This document shows positions 1 to 7,577 of a DNA stretch of 27,890 nucleotides, piece by piece. The stretch spans positions 1 through 27,890 of the IMG/VR virus record IMGVR_UViG_3300006033_001287; one strand, given 5' to 3'. The notes beneath the pieces were generated by a model. The model saw only the letters and a list, made by a program, of their open reading frames with translations. It had not been told where the DNA came from and ran no database searches. Positions within the stretch are counted from its first letter, which is position 1. Each line of letters begins with the position of its first letter. This DNA is from a virus. The position numbers and the translations under genes are program-made.

Positions 1-1296
1 CGCATACCCTGGGCCGATCCGCAACGCGACGGGGTGATCTATCTGGGGGGGATTTGCCTGTCCTTCCTGACCGGGGCGGTGCCGCACCGGCCGGGGTTTT
101 TCGTGACCTCCGCATTCGGGGGAGGCAAATCGACCATCAGCCGGTTGGCGGCGCTGCTGACCGATGGCCAATATCTGCGCAATTACAGCGAGGCGCGCAT
201 CCGCGATGATGCGGTGGAGCGGCGCGGGGCCAGCCTGATCGTGATTGATGAGGCGGAAAAAAAGGCGGGTCCGGACAGCCAGGAAAAAATCCTGCCCATC
301 GTGGAGATTGCCCGCCATGCCTATGACTGGGCCGGGGGGACGTTCGGGCGCGCGGGTGGGGGCAGCACCGGCATTATCCATGCCAATTTCATGTTTTTCG
401 GCATCGATCCGCCGCACATGGACAACCAGGATATCAGCCGCTTTCCGACCCTGCGTTTAAAACCGTTGGAGGCGGGACCGGAAGAGATATTGGATTTTGA
501 GGGGCATAAGCAGCGCATCAGCACCTATGGCGGGGCTATGCGACGGCGCATGCTGGATGGCTGGCATCGCATGGGCGATCTGCATGGGCGGTTCCGCCGT
601 GCCCTGTTGCTGGCGGGGCATGACACGCGCGGGGCCGATGTGTTCGCGGCATTCCTGGCCTGTGGGACGTTGCTGAAATTCGGGGGGGGTGCGATGCCCG
701 ATACATTCGTGGCGCGCATGGTGGCGCGCTTCGCGCCCGATAACATGACCAATGCCCAGGAATTCCGCGACCCGGCCGAGAGCTGCCTGAACCGGTTGCT
801 GACCAGCTATAACCCCGAATGGCATTCGGGCACGCAGGAGCTGATCGGGGAGATCGTAACGGCTGCCCTGCAGGCAAGCCATGTTCCAACCGACCCGTCC
901 CACACCAAGCTCCGCCGGTTGGGGCTGGCGTGGCGGGAGGTGGATTGCGGCGACGCAGGGACGTTCCAGCACCTCGCGGTAGCCTATGAGTGGGAGGCGC
1001 TGCGCAAGCTGTTTCACGCCTCGGTCTGGGATCATGGCGGCTGGAAAGCCGCGCTCCTGAAACTGCCCCCGCATGTGATGATCAGCGGGGCGGTGCTCGG
1101 CCCCCGCCGCAGTAGCGAGCCGATACGGTTCGGTCGGGGCTCATCCAGTGCCGCAACCTGCCGGGCGGTGCTGATCCCGGTCCACATCATCAACCGCTAC
1201 CTGTCGACGGAATCGGCCGATACTCCCCCCGCACCCCCCTCTGCGGGTTGGGATGGGTCCGCCTCCGGCGACCCGCTGGATGGGGATGGGGCATGA
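1..1296 (+). CDS. Phage replication P-loop ATPase (primase-helicase type), 5' end outside window
   Basis: The reading frame is open from base 1, so the true start lies upstream and only the C-terminal part is seen (about 431 codons). Counting from the in-frame GTG at 34, a Walker A motif (AFGGGKST) lies at residues 27-34 and a Walker B motif (LIVIDEAE) at about 68-75. This is the layout of the ATPase half of phage primase-helicase or DUF927/D5-type replication proteins. Its expected role is DNA unwinding or origin loading during phage replication; the priming domain, if any, is out of view. The C-terminal tail is rich in Pro, Gly and Asp and looks disordered. The next gene is 211 bp away, across a repeat-rich spacer that could be its target. 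The ATPase call is firm; the exact family is inferred. Confidence 0.7.
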   Translation, partial: RIPWADPQRDGVIYLGGICLSFLTGAVPHRPGFFVTSAFGGGKSTISRLAALLTDGQYLRNYSEARIRDDAVERRGASLIVIDEAEKKAGPDSQEKILPIVEIARHAYDWAGGTFGRAGGGSTGIIHANFMFFGIDPPHMDNQDISRFPTLRLKPLEAGPEEILDFEGHKQRISTYGGAMRRRMLDGWHRMGDLHGRFRRALLLAGHDTRGADVFAAFLACGTLLKFGGGAMPDTFVARMVARFAPDNMTNAQEFRDPAESCLNRLLTSYNPEWHSGTQELIGEIVTAALQASHVPTDPSHTKLRRLGLAWREVDCGDAGTFQHLAVAYEWEALRKLFHASVWDHGGWKAALLKLPPHVMISGAVLGPRRSSEPIRFGRGSSSAATCRAVLIPVHIINRYLSTESADTPPAPPSAGWDGSASGDPLDGDGA

Positions 1297-1308
1297 TCAT
1301 GGCGCCCA

Positions 1309-1562
1309 TGTCCCGTTTTAGGGCTGCCTGTCCCGCCCCTGTCCCGCCCTGCGGGTCAGGCCGAAACCCAGGCATTTCCTGGGGTTGCGGGCCTCCTGTC
1401 CCGGTTGTCCCGGTTTCGCCGGATTAGCGGCCTCGGATGGGCATGCACGCGCGCACGCGCCTCACACATCTTCTTCTTATTCTTAATATCGGGACAGGAT
1501 TAATATAATGGCTCAACCCCGCCGTATCGCTGGTGTCCCGGTGCTGACCCGGTCCTGTCCCG
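1309..1562. repeat. Cluster of eight TGTCCCG repeats
   Basis: TGTCCCG occurs at 1309-1315, 1329-1335, 1340-1346, 1397-1403, 1406-1412, 1534-1540 and 1556-1562, and inverted at 1490-1496. Five copies are extended to CCTGTCCCG, counting the inverted one. The first and last copies share the longer word TGTCCCGTTTT. The cluster fills the spacer after the replication ATPase and runs into the first 55 bases of the next gene. It could be operator sites for that regulator or iterons of a replication origin; the sequence alone does not decide. Confidence 0.75.
1441..1509. promoter_or_regulatory. Alternating purine-pyrimidine tract, pyrimidine/AT-rich tract and TATAAT box
   Basis: Bases 1441-1460 alternate purine and pyrimidine without a break, a Z-DNA-prone pattern. 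A pyrimidine- and AT-rich stretch follows (1461-1489). TTAATAT is present twice (1483-1489 and 1500-1506), flanking the inverted CGGGACA repeat. A perfect TATAAT lies at 1504-1509 and overlaps the ATG of the next gene; the best -35 candidate (TTCTTA, 1480-1485) is poor. This is either a regulated promoter or an unwinding region of an origin. Confidence 0.4.
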
Positions 1563-2209
1563 TTTTGCCCGAAACCGGGTCAGAGATCGTAAGGGCCAAG
1601 GTCGAGGCGGAATTTATGCGCCGTGCGGACCCCGATAGCGTGGCGCTGGTATCAACCGGCGTCGCCAGGGTCGAAGACGGGAAGGTCTTGCGGCTGCGGG
1701 TCGATGGGGATGGGCGGGAATACTGGATTACCGATCCGGAATTGACGCTGGGTTGGCGCGCGGGGCTGGCGCTGGATACCAGGGCGGAGATCATAACCGG
1801 GGTGCGCGTGCTGCTGCGCGACCACGGCCGCCGCTATCTGCGCATGCCCCGTGCCCAGGTGGATCGGTTCGAAGGGCAGCTCCGCTCCTGGGCCGGGCTG
1901 CGCATCCCCGATGATGACCGGGCCGATATGGCGGCGGCGCGTTATGCGCTGGGCCTGTCGGACCAAACCGATGGGCGATGGACGGAAGCCGACGAACGGT
2001 CGTTCGCGCTGATGGAAGGCTGGATTGGCGCCCTGCCGGATGATCAGCGCCGCGCCGTGATGGCGGTCGGGGTGCGCGGCATGTCGCTGCGCAAGGCGGC
2101 CAAGGCGTTCGATCTGGGGGGCAAGACCTGGGTTGCCCGCCTGCTGGATCGGGGCTGCGATGCGCTGGAAACCGCCATTCGCGAGCATGCTGAAAAAAAT
2201 CTGAAATAG
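1508..2209 (+). CDS. Phage regulator with sigma-region-4-like helix-turn-helix
   Basis: A 233-residue protein. The last 60 or so residues (about 177-228) have the pattern of a sigma-70 region 4 or related helix-turn-helix: an LPDDQRRAV helix, a turn around GMSLRKAAKAF, then a recognition helix ending in a run of hydrophobic and basic residues. The N-terminal 150 residues match nothing I recognise. Proteins of this layout sit just before the packaging genes in many alphaproteobacterial prophages and are candidates for late-gene regulators. A weak ribosome site (ACAGG) lies 9 bases before the ATG. However, TGTCCCG repeats and a TATAAT box overlap the start, so a start further in, such as the Met at residue 37, is possible. 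A strong terminator follows at 2265-2292. Confidence 0.6.
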   Translation: MAQPRRIAGVPVLTRSCPVLPETGSEIVRAKVEAEFMRRADPDSVALVSTGVARVEDGKVLRLRVDGDGREYWITDPELTLGWRAGLALDTRAEIITGVRVLLRDHGRRYLRMPRAQVDRFEGQLRSWAGLRIPDDDRADMAAARYALGLSDQTDGRWTEADERSFALMEGWIGALPDDQRRAVMAVGVRGMSLRKAAKAFDLGGKTWVARLLDRGCDALETAIREHAEKNLK

Positions 2210-2264
2210 GGGGTGGACAGTTTCGCCGGAATCACGGCCCGAATATGGGACTGTTGGATAACTG

Positions 2265-2292
2265 GGCCTCGGGGCAACCCCCGGGGCCTTTT
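2265..2292 (+). terminator. Rho-independent terminator after the regulator
   Basis: A 10-bp stem (2265-2274 with 2279-2288, one G-T pair) closes a CAAC loop and is followed by TTTT. It separates the regulator's transcript from the late genes and shows that the downstream gene starts after it. Confidence 0.8.
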
Positions 2293-2340
2293 CCATTTCC
2301 GGGGTTCGGTCGGCTCTGGCTGCTGACGTGCGAGGGTGCC

Positions 2341-2967
2341 ATGCCGGTAATCCTGAAGGTCGGGGTTGATATGCAGCCCGCCGATGATCTGCTGAAGCGC
2401 CTGAAACCACGCGATGTTGGTCGCGCCCTGTCCCTGTCGATCAATGATTCCCTGCGCCAGACGGTAAAGTTCGGGGCAGGGGTTGGCGCGGCGGCGGCGG
2501 GCGTGCCGGTATCATCGGCCCGCAAGCGGTTCTTCGTGGACCGGGCCAGCCCCTCGCGTCCCGAAGGTGCCGTGCGGGTCAAGCATCAGGCGCTTAACCT
2601 GATCAACTTCATGGCCGGGGCGCGTCCACCGAAAGCCAAGCCGAAGAAGGGCGTGCGAGCCAAGGCCTGGGGAAAGTCGAAGCTTTACAAAGGGACGTTT
2701 ACGGCCCCCGCATCCGAAAGCGGGCGGGTAATCGTGTGGCACCGGACGGATGTTAAGCGCATTGCGTCCAAGGGCAGATATAAGGGCAAGCTTCGAGAGG
2801 TGATCGAACCCGTTTGGGGGCCATCGATCTATCAGGTGCTGAAGGAAACCCGCGCGATGGAACGGATCGAGGCCCACGGCCTGTCACGCATGCGGGCAAA
2901 CCTGCTGCGCCAGGTGGATCGCATCCTGCGCCGGCGGGCTATCGGCATCAAATCGGGTCGGGCGTAG
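2341..2967 (+). CDS. Phage minor tail protein Z (GPZ)-like protein
   Basis: A 208-residue basic protein. The central part (roughly residues 90-135), with the GVRAKAWGKSKLYKGTF stretch followed by a beta-rich VIVWHRTD region, resembles the GPZ family of phage minor tail proteins. The N-terminal region (helix around DVGRALSLSINDSLRQTV) also fits: these proteins begin with a helix resembling 'RALNRTA..G'. In lambda, Z belongs to the tail-completion genes near the head-tail junction. Here it lies alone ahead of the terminase genes, about 8.5 kb from the tail module. I chose the ATG at 2341 (GAGGG just upstream) because the in-frame ATG at 2245 would place a terminator inside the gene. Family assignment is by pattern only. 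Confidence 0.6.
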   Translation: MPVILKVGVDMQPADDLLKRLKPRDVGRALSLSINDSLRQTVKFGAGVGAAAAGVPVSSARKRFFVDRASPSRPEGAVRVKHQALNLINFMAGARPPKAKPKKGVRAKAWGKSKLYKGTFTAPASESGRVIVWHRTDVKRIASKGRYKGKLREVIEPVWGPSIYQVLKETRAMERIEAHGLSRMRANLLRQVDRILRRRAIGIKSGRA

Positions 2968-3066
2968 TGGGGTTGGGGTAGGGCTCATGGGTCCTTCCCC
3001 CTGTTCCCAAAGCCTGCGGGCAATGTAACCGCGGGGTTTCTCACGAATGAGGGGGTTCGCAAGAGC

Positions 3067-3115
3067 CTGAACAAACTGAACAAATAGCGTTCAGGGGACT
3101 GAACATGAACGTTCA
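3067..3115. promoter_or_regulatory. TGAAC/GTTCA repeat cluster over the small-terminase start
   Basis: CTGAACAAA is repeated exactly in tandem at 3067-3075 and 3076-3084. GTTCAG (3089-3094) and CTGAAC (3099-3104) form an inverted repeat with a 4-base gap, and TGAACGTTCA (3106-3115) is a perfect palindrome that includes the start codon region of the next gene. That makes six half-sites in 49 bp. The likely binder is the gene's own helix-turn-helix product, either as autoregulation or as a packaging recognition site. Confidence 0.55.
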
Positions 3116-3755
3116 ACAGGTGGTGACAAAGGCGGAATTCGCAAGAATTCTGGGCGTGGGCCGCAGTGCCGTCGCCCATCACCTGCCCAAGCTGTCGCGT
3201 GAGGCCAAGCCGTTCGTCAACGGCAAGGAGATGATCGACGTTGCCCGCGCCAAGGCCGAGCTGAACCAGACTACCGACATGGTGCAGCGGTCGGTCAATG
3301 GCCAGATGGATTTGTCGCCCGCGGGGCCGACGGATGGTGCGGCCCCGGCGCCGGCCCCGGTGCTGCCGATTGGCGGGGTTGATGCCGAATACAAAGCGGA
3401 ACGCCTGCGTAAAATTCAGCGCGAGAATGCCGAGGGTGATCTGGCCCTGGCGGAGCGCGCCGGGACCCTGACCCCGGCCGACCGTGCGCGCACGGCGTTC
3501 GCCCGCGCCATGGGTGATGTGCTTCAGGCATTCGATGCGGCAATTCCCGATTGGGCGGCGCGGATCGCCGGCGCGGTGCCGGGCGCGGATGTTCGCACCG
3601 TGACGCTGGAACTGCGGGCTGGCCTGCGTGAGACGCGCGCCCGGCTGGCCAAGGTGCAGGCGGCACGGGCGGATGGCCTGCCGCAGCTGTTCGAGGTGGA
3701 GATTGCGGGGCAGGGCGCGGATGACGATCACCCGATGCCGGCGGCGGCGGAGTAG
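3105..3755 (+). CDS. terS: Terminase small subunit (gpNu1-like)
   Basis: A 216-residue protein with an N-terminal helix-turn-helix at about residues 6-30 (VVTKAEFARILGVGRSAVAHH), as in lambda gpNu1, which recognises the packaging site and recruits the large subunit. The middle (about 55-85) is Pro/Ala-rich and probably a linker. A helical segment rich in charged residues follows (EYKAERLRKIQRENAEGDLA, about 94-113), typical of oligomerisation regions in this family. Three bases separate it from the large subunit gene, a standard terS-terL pair. The TGAAC repeats immediately upstream and inside the start could be its binding sites. The last residues are acidic and Pro/Ala-rich. Confidence 0.85.
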   Translation: MNVQQVVTKAEFARILGVGRSAVAHHLPKLSREAKPFVNGKEMIDVARAKAELNQTTDMVQRSVNGQMDLSPAGPTDGAAPAPAPVLPIGGVDAEYKAERLRKIQRENAEGDLALAERAGTLTPADRARTAFARAMGDVLQAFDAAIPDWAARIAGAVPGADVRTVTLELRAGLRETRARLAKVQAARADGLPQLFEVEIAGQGADDDHPMPAAAE

Positions 3756-3758
3756 ACC

Positions 3759-5714
3759 ATGGGCATGATGCTGGCCAACCCTGAGCGGATCGTGGCGGAA
3801 GCCCTGGCCGCCGCGCTGACCCCACCCCCGCCGTTGGACCTGAACCGCTGGGCGGAAGAAAACGTGGTGTTTGGGAGGGAGTCTCCCCGTCCGGGGCCGT
3901 ATACAACGGATGCGTATCCCTGGAACCGCAGGATCCTGGAAGTGCTGCAGCCGGATCACCCCGCGCGCGAGGTGGCGCTGCGCGGATCGGCGCAGTTCGG
4001 CAAGACGGTGGTGGCTCTGGTGTTCACCTGCGGAACGGCAGCGGTCGAGGGCGGATATCTGCTGTACACCCATCCGCAGGAAGACAACGCCAAGCGGTGG
4101 GCAAAGACGAAGCTGCGCCCGATGTTGCGCCAATCCACAGCGTTGCGGAGCGTCTTTGGCGAGGTTGACGACAATTCGCTGTCCTACATCGCGCGACGCG
4201 ACGGGCAGGGCGCGATCCAGATTTCGGGCGCCCGGTCGGAATCCAGCCTGTCGATGATTTCGGTGTCGGCCCAGGTCCAGGACGATCTGGCCAAATGGGA
4301 GGATAACAACGCCGGCGATCCGGAAATGCAGGCGGATAGCCGGTCGGATGGGTTCCCATTCGCAAAGAAGTTCAAGGTTTCCACCCCGATGGTGGCGCCG
4401 GGCTGTCGCATCACGCGTGCATTTTTGAAGGGAAGCCAAGAACACTGGCATGTGCCCTGCCCGCATTGCGGACACCACCAGCCGCTGACCTGGGACAATT
4501 TCCTGGACAATCTGCGCGAGGAAAACCCCGATGCGGCGTGCTTCAGTTGCACGGGACCTGACTGCGGGTGTCTGATCGAGAACCATCATGTGATGGCGAT
4601 CCGCCTGAAGGGAAGCTGGGTGGCGCATAATCCGTCCGCCCCCACCGATTGCGTGTCGTTTCATTTCTGGCGCGTCTACACCGGTGTGTTCACGCTGGCC
4701 CAGATCGCGCGCAAATGGCTGGAGGTGAAGGGCGACCCGGAATCCGAACGGGTGTTCTTCAACGACTGGCTGGGCCTGCCTTATGAGGTGGCGGGTACCG
4801 CACCGGCCTGGGAAGGGCTGCGTGACCGGGCGGATGAATCCGGCCGCCGGCGCGGCATCATCCCGGCAGGGTATCCGCTGCTGACGATCGGCGTCGACGT
4901 GCAGGGCGGGGAGACGGACCCGCGCCTGGAATGCCAGATCGTGGCCTGGGGTCCGGAACTGCGCCGCGCCGTGGTGGATTATGTCGTGATACCCGGTTGG
5001 ATCGGGGACGAGAAAATCCGGTCCGCGCTGACCACCTTCCTGGCCCGCAAATGGCGGAATGAGGCGGGCAATGAGATCGAGGCCGACATGCTGGCCATCG
5101 ACGCGAACGCTTATACCGATGAGGTGGAGGATTGGGTGCGGCTACATCCCAGGTCGCGCGTGATCGCGGTGCGCGGATCGAACCGTGACACCGCCCCGCC
5201 AATTGAACCGGTTGCCTATGAGCGCAACAAGAAGGGCAAGAAAAAGCGGCTGCAGGGCCGCTGGTACAATGTCGGCGTGTCGGGCATGCGGGCTGCGTTC
5301 TATCGCAACCTGACAAAAACCGACCCGCAGGAACGCGGCTATATCGACCTGCCGCGCGGCATGGGTGACCAGTTCTACAGGCAGGCGACCGCCCTGCGCC
5401 GTGTGCGCATCCACGCCAAAGGCAAGCGCGGCGTGACGGATGGCATCGACCGCTATTCCTGGGAATTGCCTTCGGGAGAGCGCAAGGAAGCCCTGGATAC
5501 GGGCCTGTATGCCGAGGCGGCCGCTATCCGCCAGGGTTGGCGGGAACGCCAGATGGATGAGGTGTTCTGGGAGGGGCTGATCGCCGAACGCGAGAAGCCC
5601 CGGCCGGGCAGCGCTCAGCTGGATTTCGAGGATTTGACCCGGCCCGGCCCGGTTCCGCAAACCGCACCGGCATCCAAGCCGACGAAGGGCGACCGGGCCA
5701 ACCGGTTGGCCTGA
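3759..5714 (+). CDS. terL: Terminase large subunit, GpA family
   Basis: A 651-residue packaging motor and nuclease. The Walker A-type motif GSAQFGKT is at residues 76-83, in the position and variant form expected of lambda gpA-like terminases. An acidic VQDDLAKW segment near 173-180 is the likely Walker B region. Cysteine pairs CPHC (234-237), CFSC (261-264) and CGC (269-271) suggest a zinc-binding insert. The C-terminal nuclease domain begins at TIGVDVQ (D380), with further acidic residues at LAID (D448), DRYSWE (564-569) and EALD (580). Length and order match the family (lambda gpA is 641 residues). GpA enzymes usually cut at cos sites, so cohesive ends are likely, but I cannot locate the site. 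The ribosome site is GGAG just before the ATG. Confidence 0.95.
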   Translation: MGMMLANPERIVAEALAAALTPPPPLDLNRWAEENVVFGRESPRPGPYTTDAYPWNRRILEVLQPDHPAREVALRGSAQFGKTVVALVFTCGTAAVEGGYLLYTHPQEDNAKRWAKTKLRPMLRQSTALRSVFGEVDDNSLSYIARRDGQGAIQISGARSESSLSMISVSAQVQDDLAKWEDNNAGDPEMQADSRSDGFPFAKKFKVSTPMVAPGCRITRAFLKGSQEHWHVPCPHCGHHQPLTWDNFLDNLREENPDAACFSCTGPDCGCLIENHHVMAIRLKGSWVAHNPSAPTDCVSFHFWRVYTGVFTLAQIARKWLEVKGDPESERVFFNDWLGLPYEVAGTAPAWEGLRDRADESGRRRGIIPAGYPLLTIGVDVQGGETDPRLECQIVAWGPELRRAVVDYVVIPGWIGDEKIRSALTTFLARKWRNEAGNEIEADMLAIDANAYTDEVEDWVRLHPRSRVIAVRGSNRDTAPPIEPVAYERNKKGKKKRLQGRWYNVGVSGMRAAFYRNLTKTDPQERGYIDLPRGMGDQFYRQATALRRVRIHAKGKRGVTDGIDRYSWELPSGERKEALDTGLYAEAAAIRQGWRERQMDEVFWEGLIAEREKPRPGSAQLDFEDLTRPGPVPQTAPASKPTKGDRANRLA

Positions 5715-5728
5715 TCGAAAGGAACGGC

Positions 5729-5947
5729 ATGACCGATACCGCCACATTGCAGGCCCGCCTGGATGAGGCGGAGGGGGTGCTGCATGACTGGATCATGGGC
5801 TGCCGCGAAACGGCCATTGCCTATAACGGCCGTAGCCTGACCTACAACCAGACCAACGAGGCGGTGTTGCGCCGCTATATCGCCGAGTTGAAGCGACAAC
5901 TGGGCCAGGCATCAGGCCTGCGCCCGTTGCGCCCGTTCTTCCGCTGA
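5729..5947 (+). CDS. Head-tail connector, gpW-like
   Basis: A 72-residue protein with the gpW pattern: an N-terminal helix (LQARLDEAEGVLHDWIMG), a short beta hairpin (TAIAYNGRSLTY), and a second helix ending in YIAELKRQL, then a basic tail. gpW binds the portal after DNA packaging and is needed for tail attachment. It lies between terminase and portal, exactly as lambda W lies between A and B. A clear GAAAGGA ribosome site precedes the ATG by seven bases. The size matches lambda W (68 residues). Confidence 0.9.
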   Translation: MTDTATLQARLDEAEGVLHDWIMGCRETAIAYNGRSLTYNQTNEAVLRRYIAELKRQLGQASGLRPLRPFFR

Positions 5948-5963
5948 TATCGAGGATTGATCG

Positions 5964-7577
5964 ATGCCTGAAGGCGTTTCCCAGCTGGTGCTTGGAGCGG
6001 ATGGGCAGCCCATGCCGCGCGCCCGCTCCATGGCGGGCGGCATGATGGATACCGCCAATGCGTCGGCCAGCGTGACCAGCCAGGAACTGGCCGGGTGGCA
6101 TCCAGGCCTGCGCAGCGCGGACGGCGCATGGCTCTACGAACGCGACCAGACGGTCGCGCGCATCCGCGATCTGGTGCGCAACAACGGCTATGCCAGTGCG
6201 GCGGTGCAGCGCCAGCTGGACAGCGTGATCGGCGCAGGCCTGAAACTATCGGCGCGCCCGATGTGGGACATTCTGGACCCTGCAGGAAAGCTGGATCGTA
6301 AGGCCCGGCGAGCGATCGAACGCCAGATCGAATCCGAATTTCGCGCCTATGCGTATGACCCGCGCTTCTTCATCGATGCCAGCCGGCAGACCAACCTGTC
6401 CGGCCTGCTGGGGCTGATGTACCGGCATCGCATCATCGATGGCGAAGCGGTCGCGGTGCCGCATTGGATTGAAGGGCGACCTGGTTCCCGGTTTTCAACC
6501 GCGATTGAGGTGGTGGACCCGGACCGTCTGGTCAACCCGATGGGCGCGACCGACAGCGAGTATATGCGCAAAGGGGTGGAACTGGATGGCTGGGGCGCCT
6601 GGGTTGCCCTGCATATCCGCGTCACGCACCCATCCGAAATCGGCTGGGTCGAGCGCAGTTTCGAGACCGTGCGGGTGCCCCGCGAAACCGAATGGGGCCG
6701 GATCAGCGCGATCCATCATTTCGAGCGCGACCAGGCCAACCAGCATCGCGGGCGGTCGCTGCTGTCGGCCGTGGTCAAGAAGCTGAAGATGGGCGAGCGC
6801 TATGATGAGACGGAGATGCAGGCGGCCCTGCTGAACGCGATCTATGCCGCCTATATCGAAAGCCCAATGGATAATGAATTCCTGGCGGAAATGCTGGGCG
6901 ATGACCGCAATTCCATCGGTGCCTATCAGGCGGAACGCGCGAGCTTCTATGACAAGCGCAACATCTATCTGAACGGGGCGCTGATCACCAAGCTGTTCCC
7001 CGGTGACAAGTTCAATTTCCGAACCGTCGAGCGCCCGCATGCCGGGCATTGGCCCTTCCTGCAGGCGGTGATCCGGTCGGTCGCGACGGCGACGGGGTCC
7101 AGCTATGAACAGGTGTCCGGCGATTGGTCGCAGGGCAATTATTCCAGCCTGCGCGCCGCGATGATCGAAGTGTTCAAATTCATCCATGCCCGCCGGTCCA
7201 TCTTCGGGGAATCCGTTGCCCGTCCTGTCTATGCGCTGTGGCTGGAAGAGGCGGTCGATAACGGCACGATCATCCTGCCGCAGGGGCTGCCCGGGTTCTG
7301 GGAAGCCTATGCGGCCTGGACCGCGTGCCAATGGATCGGACCGGCGCGGGGTTGGGTCGACCCGACGAAGGAAGCCCAGGCCGCACAGATGCTCATGCAA
7401 TCCGGCATCTCGACCCTGCGCGACCAGGGCGCGGAACAGGGTGTCGATTGGGAAGACCAGCTGTATCAGCAGGCTCATGAAAACGACATGCGCGAGGAAT
7501 TGGGCCTGCCGCCGCCCGGTGCAGTCGGGCCGGTGACGCATGCCAGCGATGTTGAGGCGATGGGAGGGCGGACATGA
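5964..7577 (+). CDS. Portal protein, lambda family
   Basis: A 537-residue portal subunit of the lambda gpB family (PF05136 type). It forms the ring at the capsid vertex through which DNA enters and to which the connector binds. Recognisable segments are ARIRDLVRNNGYASAAVQ with a following VIGAGLKL (about residues 67-95), the DGEAVAV segment near 161, the VVDPDRLVNP region, and the 'HRGRSLLSAV' block near 260. The last four bases (ATGA) overlap the start of the protease gene, so the two are probably translationally coupled. Length matches lambda B (533 residues). Confidence 0.95.
   Translation: MPEGVSQLVLGADGQPMPRARSMAGGMMDTANASASVTSQELAGWHPGLRSADGAWLYERDQTVARIRDLVRNNGYASAAVQRQLDSVIGAGLKLSARPMWDILDPAGKLDRKARRAIERQIESEFRAYAYDPRFFIDASRQTNLSGLLGLMYRHRIIDGEAVAVPHWIEGRPGSRFSTAIEVVDPDRLVNPMGATDSEYMRKGVELDGWGAWVALHIRVTHPSEIGWVERSFETVRVPRETEWGRISAIHHFERDQANQHRGRSLLSAVVKKLKMGERYDETEMQAALLNAIYAAYIESPMDNEFLAEMLGDDRNSIGAYQAERASFYDKRNIYLNGALITKLFPGDKFNFRTVERPHAGHWPFLQAVIRSVATATGSSYEQVSGDWSQGNYSSLRAAMIEVFKFIHARRSIFGESVARPVYALWLEEAVDNGTIILPQGLPGFWEAYAAWTACQWIGPARGWVDPTKEAQAAQMLMQSGISTLRDQGAEQGVDWEDQLYQQAHENDMREELGLPPPGAVGPVTHASDVEAMGGRT

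Noticed and set aside
2245-2340. Longer N-terminus for the GPZ-like protein
   Set aside because: The extension would contain the 2265-2292 terminator, and its residues (Gly/Pro/Phe-rich) do not look like the family start.
2985-4664. Long antisense open frame (559 codons) on the minus strand across the terminase genes
   Set aside because: It lies opposite two clear terminase genes, is rich in Arg, His and Gln as expected of the antisense of GC-rich coding DNA, and has no recognisable domain or ribosome site.
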